Assembly (NCBI RefSeq): GCF_003589595.1
Contig: NW_020654810.1
Span: 19,323,068 to 19,387,067 of the forward strand
Origin: Hyposmocoma kahamanoa
Lineage: Eukaryota > Arthropoda > Insecta > Lepidoptera > Cosmopterigidae
DNA: 64,000 bases
Direction: 5' to 3'
The notes under the pieces are model-generated. The model did no database searches. It was not told the DNA's origin and worked only from the letters and a program-made list of their open reading frames with translations. This document shows positions 1 to 12,300 of this stretch, in pieces (position 1 is the first letter of the stretch; the number at the start of each line of letters is the position of its first letter). A program made the position numbers and the translations under genes.

Positions 1-1020
1 CCGCACAAGTGGGGGTTCAAGCTTTTTGCATTGTGTTCTCTGGCTGGATATTGCTATAATTTTATAATATACTCGGGGTCAGACAAAGAGCCAATGCTGA
101 ACAATGAACCTGACATAGGAGTGACTGGTAACACAGTCAAAAAGCTAACTAGAAGCGTGTCACGAATGATGAATCACATAATATATTTCGATAATTATTA
201 CACATCGTTACCTCTTATGCATTATATGGTGAAAGAAGGCATATGGTGCTTGGGCACCGTGCAACTGAACCGCCTTGGAAAGTCCTGTAAATTGCCAAAA
301 AAAAATGAAGTAATGGCAAAATCTGTACCCCGAGGATCTTACGAAGAAAACTCGGCAAGTGTCGATGGTGTGGATTTTTCTGCCGTTATTTGGAAAGACA
401 ACAAGCAAGTCACGTTACTTTCCACTTATGTTGGTGCTGAACCTGTAGGTTCTATAGAAAGATACGATAAAAAGGAAAAGAAAAAGGTGGCCATTAAATG
501 CCCTAAAGTTATAAAAGAGTACAACGCACATATGGGCGGCGTTGACCTTATGGACTCGTTCCTGGGCAGATATCGCATAAAAGTAAAGTCACGTAAATGG
601 TACATGCGAATTTTTTATCATTTGCTTGATCTTTCAGTGATTAATTCGTGGATATTATATAAGAAAGTATCTGCTGAAAAGAACACAAACCCTAAGGAGA
701 TTCTAAATCTGGCAGAGTATAGAGCTGAATTAGCAGACGCCCTTTGTAAATATGGTGAACATATCGTACTATCTCGAGGTCGCCCAAGCAGAAGTTTATC
801 GGACGAACCACCAGCAAAACGGAAAAATATCCAGCAAGTGATGCCCTCGAGAGATGTTCGGTATGACGGCGTGGATCATTTGCAAGTGAGACAACAGAAT
901 CGCATGAGATGCATGATGCCAGGCTGCAAACTGCTGAGCAGCATTATGTGTTTAAAATGTAAGGTGTATTTATGCTCTAACAAAAAAAGCACAGATTGTT
1001 TTAATGATTTTCATGTTTAA
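1..1020 (+). CDS. piggyBac-type transposase, C-terminal part (cut by window edge)
   Basis: Open from the first base to a TAA at 1018-1020, about 339 residues. Features of the family: FDNYYTSLPL (second catalytic Asp region), HMGGVDLMD (third catalytic Asp), and a C-terminal cysteine-rich domain (CMMPGC...CLKCKVYLC...C). Catalyses cut-and-paste transposition at TTAA sites. No stop or frameshift is visible in this part, so the copy may be young; the N-terminus and 5' end lie outside the window. A PGBD-type gene domesticated by the host is possible, but the nearby GGG-TTAA end favours a transposon. Confidence 0.88.
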   Translation, partial: PHKWGFKLFALCSLAGYCYNFIIYSGSDKEPMLNNEPDIGVTGNTVKKLTRSVSRMMNHIIYFDNYYTSLPLMHYMVKEGIWCLGTVQLNRLGKSCKLPKKNEVMAKSVPRGSYEENSASVDGVDFSAVIWKDNKQVTLLSTYVGAEPVGSIERYDKKEKKKVAIKCPKVIKEYNAHMGGVDLMDSFLGRYRIKVKSRKWYMRIFYHLLDLSVINSWILYKKVSAEKNTNPKEILNLAEYRAELADALCKYGEHIVLSRGRPSRSLSDEPPAKRKNIQQVMPSRDVRYDGVDHLQVRQQNRMRCMMPGCKLLSSIMCLKCKVYLCSNKKSTDCFNDFHV

Positions 1021-1307
1021 TTTAGTAAATGGTACTATTGCAATTGTTTTACTGTCTTTGTCTTACGTCGTAACGTAATTTAAAAGGAGATAACTGCTAA
1101 ATGGTAAATTAGTATATATGATAGAACTAATAGGAAAGAATTATAGGATTTTGCATGATGTATCAAAAATGAGACAAAGTTTTTTTTTTAAGTAAAGTAA
1201 TTAATAATTAAATAGGATTTTTTAAATTATTTTTCCCGGTATCTAGACATAATTTTACACCACATATATTTTATTCAATAAAATTACAGAGTTCATGCAT
1301 TTAAGGG
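1..1307 (+). mobile_element. piggyBac-like element, 3' end at GGG|TTAA
   Basis: The transposase ORF is followed by 287 bp of AT-rich DNA ending in GGG at 1305-1307 and then TTAA at 1308-1311, the terminal trinucleotide and target site expected of piggyBac elements. Immediately after TTAA a family A repeat resumes, so the element probably inserted into that repeat. Confidence 0.7.
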
Positions 1308-1311
1308 TTAA

Positions 1312-1385
1312 TGCTAACATTACTGTTTGGCGGCAGAAATAGGTAAGGTGGCAGCTTTCATATGGAGATCTACTGCTACTATGTA
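1312..1385 (-). repeat. Family A repeat fragment next to piggyBac
   Basis: Carries the family A core TTGGCGGCAGAAATAGG variant (here TTTGGCGG) and the GATCTACTGCTACT end. It starts exactly at the TTAA target site of the piggyBac element. Confidence 0.6.
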
Positions 1386-2403
1386 GTTATTAGGCAGATT
1401 ACACGTCTTATCGAACACCTACTCATGTGGCGTGTATTTAGTCTCCATAAGCACTGTGTTGTTGTGTGCGAAGCACCGGTAACCAGTTACTCCATGAGTT
1501 AGGACCATTTTCACAATATATTCCTAAATACGCATCTAATGTCTTGTGTATATTTTTCATTGCTCCAATTGACTCATCATGGTAAGCGATTAATGCCTGT
1601 TTAATTTTAAGAAGTTCACATACATGTGTCATGGTGTTTGAAATAAACTCCGTCTCACGGTCGGTCGCAATTTCACGTGGGATTCCATACCGCGATATAA
1701 AGTTATTTATACATAATTTGACGTGATTGCAATTTCCATGGGTTGTTTTGTTTTAGTGCCATATTTTTGTTTCTGGCACTGTTCACATTTTGATACAAAC
1801 TGGTTAATGTTCCTATCCATATTATGCCAATAACAATTGTTTTATATATTAGGCCATTCGCCAGATGCCCACGTGACCACTAGTGGGCAATAGGTGAACG
1901 TTATTACGTATGACTCGCTTGTCATTTTCGTTATTTATTCTTTGCACACTTTTGAGTATATGTCCGGACAATTGTGTGCTTGCCTTTATTTTATTAACTA
2001 TCCCTGCAATAAACTCTTCATTATTTTCATCTTTTATAAATCACACTTCTTCTATGGTTAATTTTCTACGTAAATGAGATAAATCTCTCACCAATACGTC
2101 TCGCGTGATTGATGATCGAGACAATCTATTGAGGAAAATACTTAATTTGTTTGGCACGTAGACAAAATAATACGTTTTTTCTGTTATTAATCCATCTCTT
2201 TCAAATTTATTTAACTTATTTTTAAGCGACTCCAAAAAAAGGAAGGGTTTATACGTTCGGCTATATCTATGTTTGCCGATTTCTCCGTCAATTGTGAATT
2301 GATTTTGAAAATTCTTTTTTTGTTTGAAACTATATAGTTCGAGGTGATTCCATGGAAATCGAGCGAAATTCTCAAATTTCATAGGCATGTACAGTGTATT
2401 CAC
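1380..2403 (-). pseudogene. Gypsy-type LTR retrotransposon pol remnant (RNase H/integrase)
   Basis: Minus-strand frames give HVCELLKIKQALIAYHDESI, then IYCENGPNSWSNWLP, then TKYTPHE and VFDKTCNLPNN, a series typical of lepidopteran gypsy integrases, with upstream PREIATDRETEFIS. Further 5' (2041-2403) are TYYFVYVPNKL and VRDLSHLRRKL, resembling the RNase H/tether region. Several stops and frameshifts break the reading frame, so this is dead. It abuts the LINE remnant at about 2405. Confidence 0.7.
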
Positions 2404-2404
2404 C

Positions 2405-3215
2405 TATCACCTAGTAGGGAGGATGTGCTGAAATGGTGGGCAGATCATTTTAACAATCTGCTTAACGTGAATTGAACCGCGGACTTACCGCACATCAGCT
2501 TAATACCTCAGCTGCCCATAGTTATTAAGCTGGACGAGCCTTTGTCTCGTGACGAAGTAGTTTTTGCCATTAAGCAACAGAAAAATAAGCGCGCGGTCGG
2601 TATTGACTTAGTGCCTGGAGAATTGCTTAGATACGGAGGTGAGGAGTTGCACTCGTCTGTATGGGCACTTTTTGTTCGTATGTGGGAGGAAGAACGTGTC
2701 CCGAATAGTTTTAAATTATCTCGCATTAGGGCCCCATACAAAAACAGAGGTGACCGTGCAGACTGTGGCTCTTACCGCTCCGAACAGTACCGGGAAAAGT
2801 CTTTGCCAAAGTACTTTTAAACCGCCTCAAGGAGCTCTCAGAAGAGATTCTGCCAGAAACACAGTTTGGTTCCGACTTGAGCGGGGTACCTGTGAGGCAA
2901 TATTCTCATTGCGTCAACTACAGGAAAAAAGCAGAGAACAGAGTCAAAAATTGTACCTCTGCTTCGTTGACCTTGAAAAGGCGTTTGACATTGTCCCTCG
3001 CGAAGCTCTATGGTTGGTGCTAGGAAAAGTAGGATGTACGGAGTAATTTTTGCGCATTTTGAGACTTTTGCATGACGAAATGCAGTACTGCGTCGCTGTG
3101 GATGGTGACGAATCAGGCTTTTTTCCCGTTACCTGCGGAGTGAAGCAAGGGTGCGTCCACACTTTTCGCACTGTACTTTGCAGTTGCTGTTCGTGAGGTC
3201 TTGCAGGGTTCGCCA
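2405..3215 (+). pseudogene. LINE reverse transcriptase remnant
   Basis: Plus-strand pieces in shifting frames: AIKQQKNKRAVGIDLVPGEL, then ELLRYGGEELHSSVWALF, then LYLCFVDLEKAFDIVPREAL, then VTCGVKQGC. These are RT motifs (fingers and palm) of insect non-LTR elements. Multiple frameshifts and stops; the YxDD region is not recognisable. No 5' or 3' ends were seen. Confidence 0.8.
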
Positions 3216-3697
3216 AAACAATAGAACAATATAATTATTATTACTGTTAAGTAATATATGGTTCTAAACCACAAAGTGTACTATCGTCTAATGTTTAATA
3301 CGACTTAACTAAATTATATACTACTTACCTGTCTACATTTGCCAAAAATGGAAAAATAAACAAACTTGAAAATAAAAATCAACCAACTTCAAAAGCCACA
3401 AAAGTGACTGCACTAAAAACGAAAAATAACAAAATACAGATTTAATCCAAACGACAACAATGAACATAATACTTTTTATTTATTTTTGTCTTATTGCGTT
3501 TTGTACACAGTATTGTAATTACTTATTAATCAATCTATTTACATTTATGGTTTATTTATACAATTACAGCGTGACCACTCTTATCCAAACCTATTATCTA
3601 TAATTTTAATGAAATACTATTGGAGTGCGCTACCCACTGATCGCTTTGAAGTTTTGCTTCACTCCTAAAAAAATATTGATACTTAAATATCTACAAT

Positions 3698-3823
3698 ATC
3701 TAATTAGTTATTATTGGAGTCGATGCCAGCCGAGGAAAAAAAAAATATTTTTAATGGATTCTAATGCTATACGGTAAGTTTGTAAAATTGCCATGTCTGG
3801 CACCGACTCCATAAATAACTAAA
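3698..3823. repeat. Foldback MITE-like element with GGAGTCGRTGCCAG arms
   Basis: TAGTTATTATTGGAGTCGAT at the left is matched in reverse complement by TAGTTATTTATGGAGTCGGT at the right, with arms running about 30 bp and few mismatches. The interior is AT-rich. Confidence 0.6.
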
Positions 3824-6041
3824 TAGATAGAGATTTTGAAGTTGGTTGATCTTTTTAAAGTTCGTTTATATTTAATTTGTAAGACGAGTTGCCGTCGGCG
3901 GCGCCTGGCGAATCAGCGGGAAGTGGCGCGAAGGCAGACGCAGTGTGACGTCTTAAGTCGACGAAACACTGTAGCCTTTAGGCGCGGTCTCTGGAATTCT
4001 CCAGTATTCGCGGGAATGCTCGAGCGTTCCAGCGATCACGTGTGCCTTCTCGCGCAGAGAAATTGATGCTTCCAGTCCATGCCGTTCCGCTCCAGTGTAA
4101 ATTGAGTGCTTTCAAGAAAATAGTAAGACTTGGGGCCCTATATTTTGACTCGTATCTAGTTTGCACTTTACACAATTGAAATAAAATTCATTATGATATA
4201 GTTATAAAAATTCGCTACCATTCAGTGCAACAGCAATGAATATTGAGCCTTAAACTTAAACCTGAAGGATCAAATGAAAAACGCATGAATCGCATATTAA
4301 GGAACTTTATTTGACCAATAACAGACAAATATTTTCGTAATTCAGGTTCCTTTAACAGTTTCTTAGATGAAATAGTGCATAATATACCTCACGTGATATG
4401 AACTCGATAATATTATATTTTTATTATAATTATAACTTTCAAAACGTGTAACCATGATGAAATTTAGAAGATATGAAATCCACAATTGTAAATCCGGCAA
4501 ATACAGTTATTTATAATGTATGACATTTTAATATAGAAATATTAGTTATCAGAAAAGATTGTATATATTAAATTTTTGTAACACGAATAATAGAAAATAT
4601 GACTATATTTCTTAAGACTAATTAGAAGATCACAAATTCAACACACACCTATAGACTTACTTCCAAGGACAGACCAATCGAAATACCACAGAATAAACGT
4701 TGTTATTATAGGATTGAAAAGTTAGTACAATTCATTTTCATATCGTAAACTTTAAGCCTTTTTGTTTAATAATATTAATCGCTATATTGCATAGAGAATA
4801 AGGTCCATTGTCTATCGAAACGACTTGGATAATATATGCGTTTTTACAGTAGTTCGTTGCTTCAAGATCTCCACGTCTCGTCGGCGCTTAGTCAAAATTA
4901 GGAAGTAACTTTGGTTACTGTAACACTGGTATTCTTTGCTGCTTTTTGATAGAAAATAGGCCTTATACCTTGAAATATAAACATTTATAAAACTTCATAC
5001 AACATAGATAACTTACTGATAAATAAAAATTTTGGAAATTAAACTTGTCGTTGTAATTACCAATATAAAGTAATTAAATAAAAATAAATGCATTTAATCC
5101 TAATTTTACCGATTCATAACAATTATGGAATGTAAATACCTTTATAATTGGACAATATTTTATAAACATGAAGACTTATACTATAGTTTAAAACTATTAA
5201 ATTGAATAAAATTACGTCTATTACCAAGAGTATGCAATGGTAAATTTTGATAAATTTGAATTATCATATGCTTTAGGAATTCTCAAAGTTCTTCCTTATC
5301 GGATGCATTTGTATTTGTGCGCTATAAATATATAATCACCCTGCTTCAATTTGCATAGTTCAAATTAGCAGCCTCTAAAAGAAATCACAAAAATAATACA
5401 AAATGCTTTATGTAGTAACTGTGTTTAAGTTGCTAGTTTCCAATAATATGTACAAATCGAAGACCCATAACATTGCACAACCTCCGTATATGCCATTCTG
5501 AGGCATTTTCACACTCCATCAAAGCTAAAGCGAACATTTTTCAAACTATTAATTGACTTTGCATAAATCAAACTAGATTTTAATCTTAGCGTCCAACTCA
5601 AATACCTTAACGTAAAGTTTCATAGGATTTGGTTTACCTTTGCAGTATTCAGAAGCAAATGGCGCGAATAGGTTTGAGCACTGCCAAGAGCAAGCGGTTA
5701 TTTTACAATGAATAATGTTTTTATATTCTAAGCTTTTCGATAAGAATATTCCTGGAATCTGCGTTTTAGACATTTTGAAATTCATGGATTACGCCCGACC
5801 CAAATCCGTCATTGTATGAGAGATACGCCAACTACATATTGTTATTATGATACGTTATGGTTGGAACCTTTTGTGCCCGTGGACCACCTGACTGGTTCAC
5901 TTCGGTAGAATCAACATAATATTATTATTTGGCAAAGGCGATACGATGGTATAGTATACAAACTCTACATTTTCCATTGAAAACAACAAATAACTTCAAC
6001 CACGTTTACACAGCAACATTGAACAATCACAGTTTGTATGC

Positions 6042-6047
6042 TTTAAT
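6042..6047 (-). terminator. Candidate NOS polyadenylation signal (ATTAAA)
   Basis: On the minus strand ATTAAA lies about 160 nt after the NOS stop codon. It is the nearest hexamer variant I noticed and could end a short 3' UTR. The motif is common in AT-rich DNA, so this is only a candidate. Confidence 0.3.
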
Positions 6048-6203
6048 GTGAGGCCAAGCGTACGAACGCCATTAAACTGTTGTGAAATTTGTAATCAATT
6101 TGTGTTGGTAGACATTGTGTTTGTGGTTGGACTCAGCGTAGAATTTGTGATTATTGTTGGTCGGTTAAGTGAGCGAGTCGGGACGGAAGCGCGAAGACCG
6201 ACG

Positions 6204-6314
6204 TCATGGTTGCAAAGCGACACGATTTCTCCGAGCAGACTCTCGCGACGCGTTGTGCACCTCGGCTGTACGTAAAGTGATGCCAAAGATGTCCTCGTGG
6301 TAACGATTCTCCTC
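6204..6314 (-). CDS. NOS: NOS exon 22 (last exon, C-terminal tail and stop)
   Basis: Encodes [20 protein letters not shown], then a basic tail ending RVALQP and a TGA stop at 6206-6204. [12 protein letters not shown] is the NOS C-terminus that shields the flavin; the basic tail is short, as in other insect NOS. Acceptor TTAAAAG at 6315-6321. Confidence 0.95.
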   Translation of the reverse strand, partial: EENRYHEDIFGITLRTAEVHNASRESARRNRVALQP

Positions 6315-9300
6315 CTTTTAAACAAAACTCGTCATTCATATGACAGAAAAGAAGAATATCATTGAACAATCTACATAGCATGTTCTTTGACATCAAGAAA
6401 ATCAACCATTTGAGACGGCAAAAGTTTGAATAGAAGAAGAATATTGTAAGACTTACGAGTACAAAGCAAAAATTTCGCCGAAAATTCAAAGCAATGTTCT
6501 ATGACAATTAACATCTTCAGATAGATAGATAAAGCAAAGCTTTTAAAAATAAGATGTCATAACTAGCTTGCGATACTTACTTTCAGCATGAACATGAAGT
6601 TTTGCACTTTCTCGTCTGTCATGTTTCCATGTTTCTTTATGATCCCCTTTAGCTTTTGATGGACATCTTCTGCCATTTTGCAATCACCACAAACGTAGAA
6701 ATGGGCTCCTCTATTTACAAGTAAATCATGTATCTCTGCTCCTTCTTTTTCCGCTAGTTCTTGGACGTACATCTGCAATAATTATAATAAAGTTAATTTG
6801 TTAAAATTCGACAGTATTAGACAATTATCCTAAGAAGGTATGTCTTCAACGAAGTTACCTTTGGAATATTCTTCTCTCTCGACAATGCAAGGAAAACTTT
6901 TGATAGTACTCCATCTTTGAGAGCTTGTTCCTTTTCTTCTCGATACAAGTCCATAGTTTTAGTACGGCATCCAAAAAACAGCCAAACAGGTCCAGCAGCT
7001 GAATGGGTTCGAGATTTCAGTAGAGCTCTGCGGTGATGCCAGAAACCACGGAATGGTGCAATGCCAGTACCTGGTCCAATCAGTATTAAAGGCACCGACA
7101 AGTCTTGCGGAAGATGGAAGTTTGGTGCACTATAACGATCACGAAAAGTAATTAATCACATATATATGTATATAAAGCAGAAGATAAAAAATTATGAAAG
7201 TAAAAACCTACCTCCTTATGAACAAGTAAACTTCGTCTCCAGGTTTACGGTCCATCAGATAATTAGAGCACACACCGTAGTGAACAGGACCTTCGCCATC
7301 TGTTTGAACATGACGTCATTATATTATCATCAGCTGTAACCACACAATAACCTAATTAACCTCTATTACACGCATAAATGAAAACTGCCGCATTACGGCC
7401 GCTAATGTTAGAATCTCACCTATCAGATAATTGTTTTCTGGCGAATGTTGATGTTAAAACAGAAATAGATCGTTTACAACCAGTTTTACGTGGAATTCGT
7501 TATTTCAACACAAATCACGTGTAACGTTACATGAGGTATAAAAGGTTGCATAATGATTATTTGTCTGTCGGTGATGCTAATGAATTTGTGTGATCTGATG
7601 TACACTGACCTTGAGTTCTGTACGTGACAACGGCTACAGTGAGATGCAATCTTTTCGGATGAGCAATAGGTGATGAAGAGATGGAATAGAATCTTGGTTG
7701 TAGCGGTGAGAGCAACGCTGCCAGTAGAGACGCACATGGTCTGGCTGAGGGGAATTGATCCAGGACTTCAGGTAACGTTGGAAAGTGGAAGTGACGCCAG
7801 TCTTCGTACGCTCCTGGGTCCTACAAAACAAGTTTTCAAGTTATCACCTACTCTTATCAAATTTATTAGGTAATAAAACATCGCAAAACTCACCGTAGCT
7901 AACAAATGTAATTGCCTTTGCTCGTCCTCGTCCTCACAAGTCTTTGCAAGGTACTGGAGTAAAATTGTTGTTGGTGGTGTTGTGATGTCCAACAATCGTG
8001 TGAATAGATCTCGAACGCTTACTACTGGCAATCTTTCGTGTGGTTCCCACGACTTCACTGGACCTAATCAGATCAATCAATCAAAAACACATTGTAAAAT
8101 ATAGAAATACAAAATATACAACTCATATTTATTATTTATGTTTATTCTTACCACTGGATGTATGAGTTTCTTTCATCAGCTGAAGTTGCAATGGTTCATC
8201 ATAATCCTCAACATCTTTTACTCGAGCTAGCAAACTATCTACCAACTCTTTGCGATTGCAAGCAATGATTCCAACGTGATCACCCGGATCATACTTAATT
8301 TCCTCCTGAAAATTTGTGTTCGTACTCAAGTTTGCTAAATAGTATTATAATTAGTTATATGTGTAGTTATACGTCCCTTTTGTTATAAAAATGTGTTGTC
8401 TTGAGTGGTTTAATATAAAAATAATTATGGTGTTAGTTTTAGTGGATAATAATAATAATAACGCACACACTCAACATAGCCCCGCACTAGGGAAACCCTG
8501 TGTCGCGGGTGCCATGGACACACACATAGACAACCACAAATTACACCCAAACTCACGAGAGAAATAATTGTAGGCCATACAACTATTTCTCCCGGCCCGG
8601 GAATCGAACCTGGGACCTCTGCGTGGCAGTCCGGCATGGTATCCGTTCGGCTACGGAGGCAGTTAAGTTAAGTTGGATCTTATGTAAATAAGTTGTCATG
8701 GAAGTGAATAAAGTTTTTATCTGTCTATCATCTAGCTATCTAGTTGTAAATAGACATAGATTAAAAAAGAAAACAGTCCAATACTTGCCTTTGGATCCAT
8801 GTCAATAAAAATCGTGGATCTTTCAGCAGAAGCATCACCAAGATCCTTATTTGCCTTGACAATGCAAGTTACTAAGTGTTTGTTCAAGGCAGATTGCAAA
8901 GCTTCTCGTAGACTTAGAGGACAAACTTCAGGATGAGCAAATCTTACAGTTTCCTCGCTGAGGGCGACTGTGCCCAAGGCTCTTTTAGCTTCTTGTAGTG
9001 TTTCATCATCGTCAAGGCAGAAAGTCTCGCAGGCAACCTAACCAAGGCAAAAGTATATATAAGTTCAGTGCTTTAAAATATGGAGATAACATATTAGTTT
9101 TCTATCAACACAGAACATTTCAGACATTTCGACCCTTATTCTATATAAACTTTTAGGCACACAGGCAATATTTTTTTAAATGCAGATATTTAATTACGTA
9201 TACATTTGTGGCTTAAGGATTTTAAGAGCACTTACATTGAAAACGCTAGAAGCCCATTTGCGGAAAGCCTGGTCTTGACCGCACATTTCATCTCCCGTCG

Positions 9301-12300
9301 CTAGATCGTGAATACGTTCGCCGCCAAGATCTCCCAGCAGTTTGTCAACATATTTGCCAAAGTTGCAAAAATTGGGATAAGCGCTTGAACCGAGCGCAAA
9401 CACCGCGAAGCGAACGTTGCTCAATGGACCGAAACTATCGATTGATGTAGCGTCAGTCGTACTTCCTACAACATTAATAAGTATACATTACTATTTGTTT
9501 TATTAAAAACATTTTTCTGTAATATTACAAGCGCATAAAACCTCATTAACTCGAGAATTTTAAATTAATTCATAAATGTAGATAGCAACTTCTTTAACGA
9601 CTAAGGTAGTCCATCGACTAAGGTATACCATCACAACTTTATTTTAAACTAAAGCACGTAAAACTACAGAACACAAACCTTTTAGCGACTCTAATCTGCT
9701 AAGATTTTTGGTATTCCCCACTGCGTATCTTTGCAACTCCATTTGACTATTTGCCTTTATAAATGTCTTTGGAATCATCATTTGGTTATTACTGAAATAG
9801 AAGTTGAGTAATTTTAGATTGCATTGGAAATGTAAAAGAAACAAAGTCATAAATGGAATGTACTTTTAATGTACAAGTAACATAATCACTTTATTATTAT
9901 TGACGATGACAAACCTGAAATTAAATAGTTTACCTTATAGGATCTTCACCAACTTGATCAGCATACAAAATCTCGCATAGATGTTCCCCAAATGCCTAAA
10001 ACATTTGAACTTTATACACTGGCTCGATTTTTTTTAATTTTTAACTTCGTATTAAGCATTCTACATGCCACTTACACACTAGGCTACACAAAAATTCTCC
10101 TTATACTGTAATATCGCACACTACTTTTATACATACACATCGCCATGTCATTAAATTTAAGTTTTTTTTTAATGTTTACTTGTAAAATTGAATTAATTGC
10201 AATACTAAAACGACTTTCCTTGTTCGAGTGGTCTAGCAACCTTTCAAACCTACCACGAGCGTCAGTCATCCACTTACGTAATCGATATCCCAAAATTGTA
10301 ATATATCCCATAGACTATGGACCATACTTATTAAGAAGAAATGAGCCGATCAGAAAAAGCTTTACGTCCATATATCATCGTCATCCACAGCCCGACTTCA
10401 CACACTACTGGGTATACGCCTATCGTAGTTTATGCCATCCACCACAATTCTGAGCTAGTCTCACCTATCTACCGCCGACAAATCTCGCTACACTATATGT
10501 CATAAGTCAAAACAGTTAGAAAATCTCCTAAAGGTCTAAAATAACGGCGCAATCTAGAAACAAACACAAACATGGCTCATTGCATGCGAACAACATAGTC
10601 ACACTGCTTCAATACCAAATTTTAGTTAATTTAGTGGAATAGTTTTCAGACTAGTGTTTTTAGTGACTAAAGTAGAACATTTTCAAAAACTACATAAAAA
10701 ATCATTACTTCTATAATATTAATCTTCTCGGAACTAATAATGTTTATCGCTTCCGCTCATATCGCTGACTCAAAGCGAACAACGTCTTGTTCGCTTTTAT
10801 ATATATTATATGTTTTACAAGACCATAAAGCTTTTTCTGATCGACTTAATACAATTCCATTTCGGTGAATGCAGTGATTCCCTTAACTAGTCATTAAACC
10901 GATTTTAAGTAAACCTTTACAAGATTTTTAAATATTTCATAAATATCTACTTACAACGCCGTTCTCCGGAGGGTCCCCATTTCCAAAAGTGGAAGTCACA
11001 ACCAATAAAAGAGCCTCGTGTTCAATGGAAGTGATATCATAATCCGCCATACAATGAACCTTAAAAAGGAATACTTCTTATTTTCCTCCGCCGTGGCATT
11101 TCCTTTGGCAAAATACTCACGAATGGTATAATTTCAGCTTTAAATTTGTACAGTCGGTGCCCTCACTTATGTACCTGTCCACTACTTGTATAGCACTTAG
11201 TACAAATAGTGGATACTTAAGTGAGGGCACCGACTGTACGTATTAAATACCTGAGCATTGAATGCGTGTCCGAAAATAACTCCCAGTTCCTTTGCAAACT
11301 GTTCGGATTTGCCAGTCTCGGTGGCGTACAAAACGGTCGCCTTAATCCTTTTGGATAGAGCTCTCCCGAATAATTTTGATGTGAATTTAACAGCGCGCGC
11401 GATTTGCTTGAAATGAAACTTTCTATTGATAGGCCGTTTGCCAGTGATTGGTTTCGATTTCTGCCACTGATGCGTTTTCCAAGCTGGTTCCTAATAATTT
11501 GAAATAGCAAATTTATTATTATCATTGATGCAAAGATTGAATAATACAAAGAAAAATTCCTTAGCTCTGACTGGACTCGAACCAAGTCTGTTGCCATACC
11601 GTGGCCACATCTCTTAATCATCTGAACTGCAGACCGGATCAACAGAATTTTACGAAAGTATCTATGTGTTTGTTACAGATTTTTGTATTGCATTAAACCT
11701 CTAGATCGGTGCCGAGCCACCGGGGCAGTTTGTACGAAAAAGTCTTTACTGGAGCGGAACCACCGACGGCTGGGCTCACCACGATGATTGTAAACCGGTT
11801 TTTCATAATAATGAACGTAGACTCTTCATTTGTTTAAACAGCTATTGACCGTAAAGAAGTATAAGAAATATTTTATTCATTACAAAACCAAAAATCATTC
11901 GTTTCTATAACAGAAACGTTGTTTGAATCTATACTAAATCTTTGTGTGTGAGTTGTATGGTGCGGTATAAAAACTTTATTTTGTATTAAAAGTTTTATTT
12001 TTGCAAAGCACAATACCAGATTTCCATTAAATTGTAATAAATAGACTTTGTTTAGCGCTTTCTATTAAATTTTAATGAAAATAGGAGTACATTCCTTGAA
12101 CAAATATGCTTCTAAAAATCATGATTTTTGACTTTAGCTTTTCTACATTACAATTTCTTATAGGTAAATTATTTAGAAACTCAGTACCGTTTACAGAACT
12201 AGGATAAATAGACTAGTTATTTTTTAATGAGCATTTATCTGAAGGGCCACCTAAATCTAGGTAGGCGCGGGATGTGAAATAAGATTTGCTAAAACTGACA

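Larger units (their letters stand above)
3216..6203. other. Region 3' of NOS, no gene recognised
   Basis: About 3 kb of AT-rich DNA. It holds an inverted-repeat element at 3698-3823 and a GC-rich block at about 3880-4090 with no recognised coding sense. The NOS 3' UTR should occupy the high-coordinate end. Short open frames here have no family signature. Confidence 0.6.

Noticed and set aside
6048..6275. Plus-strand open frame of 75 codons opposite the NOS 3' end
   Set aside because: It overlaps NOS exon 22 in antisense and has no family signature; a shadow frame.
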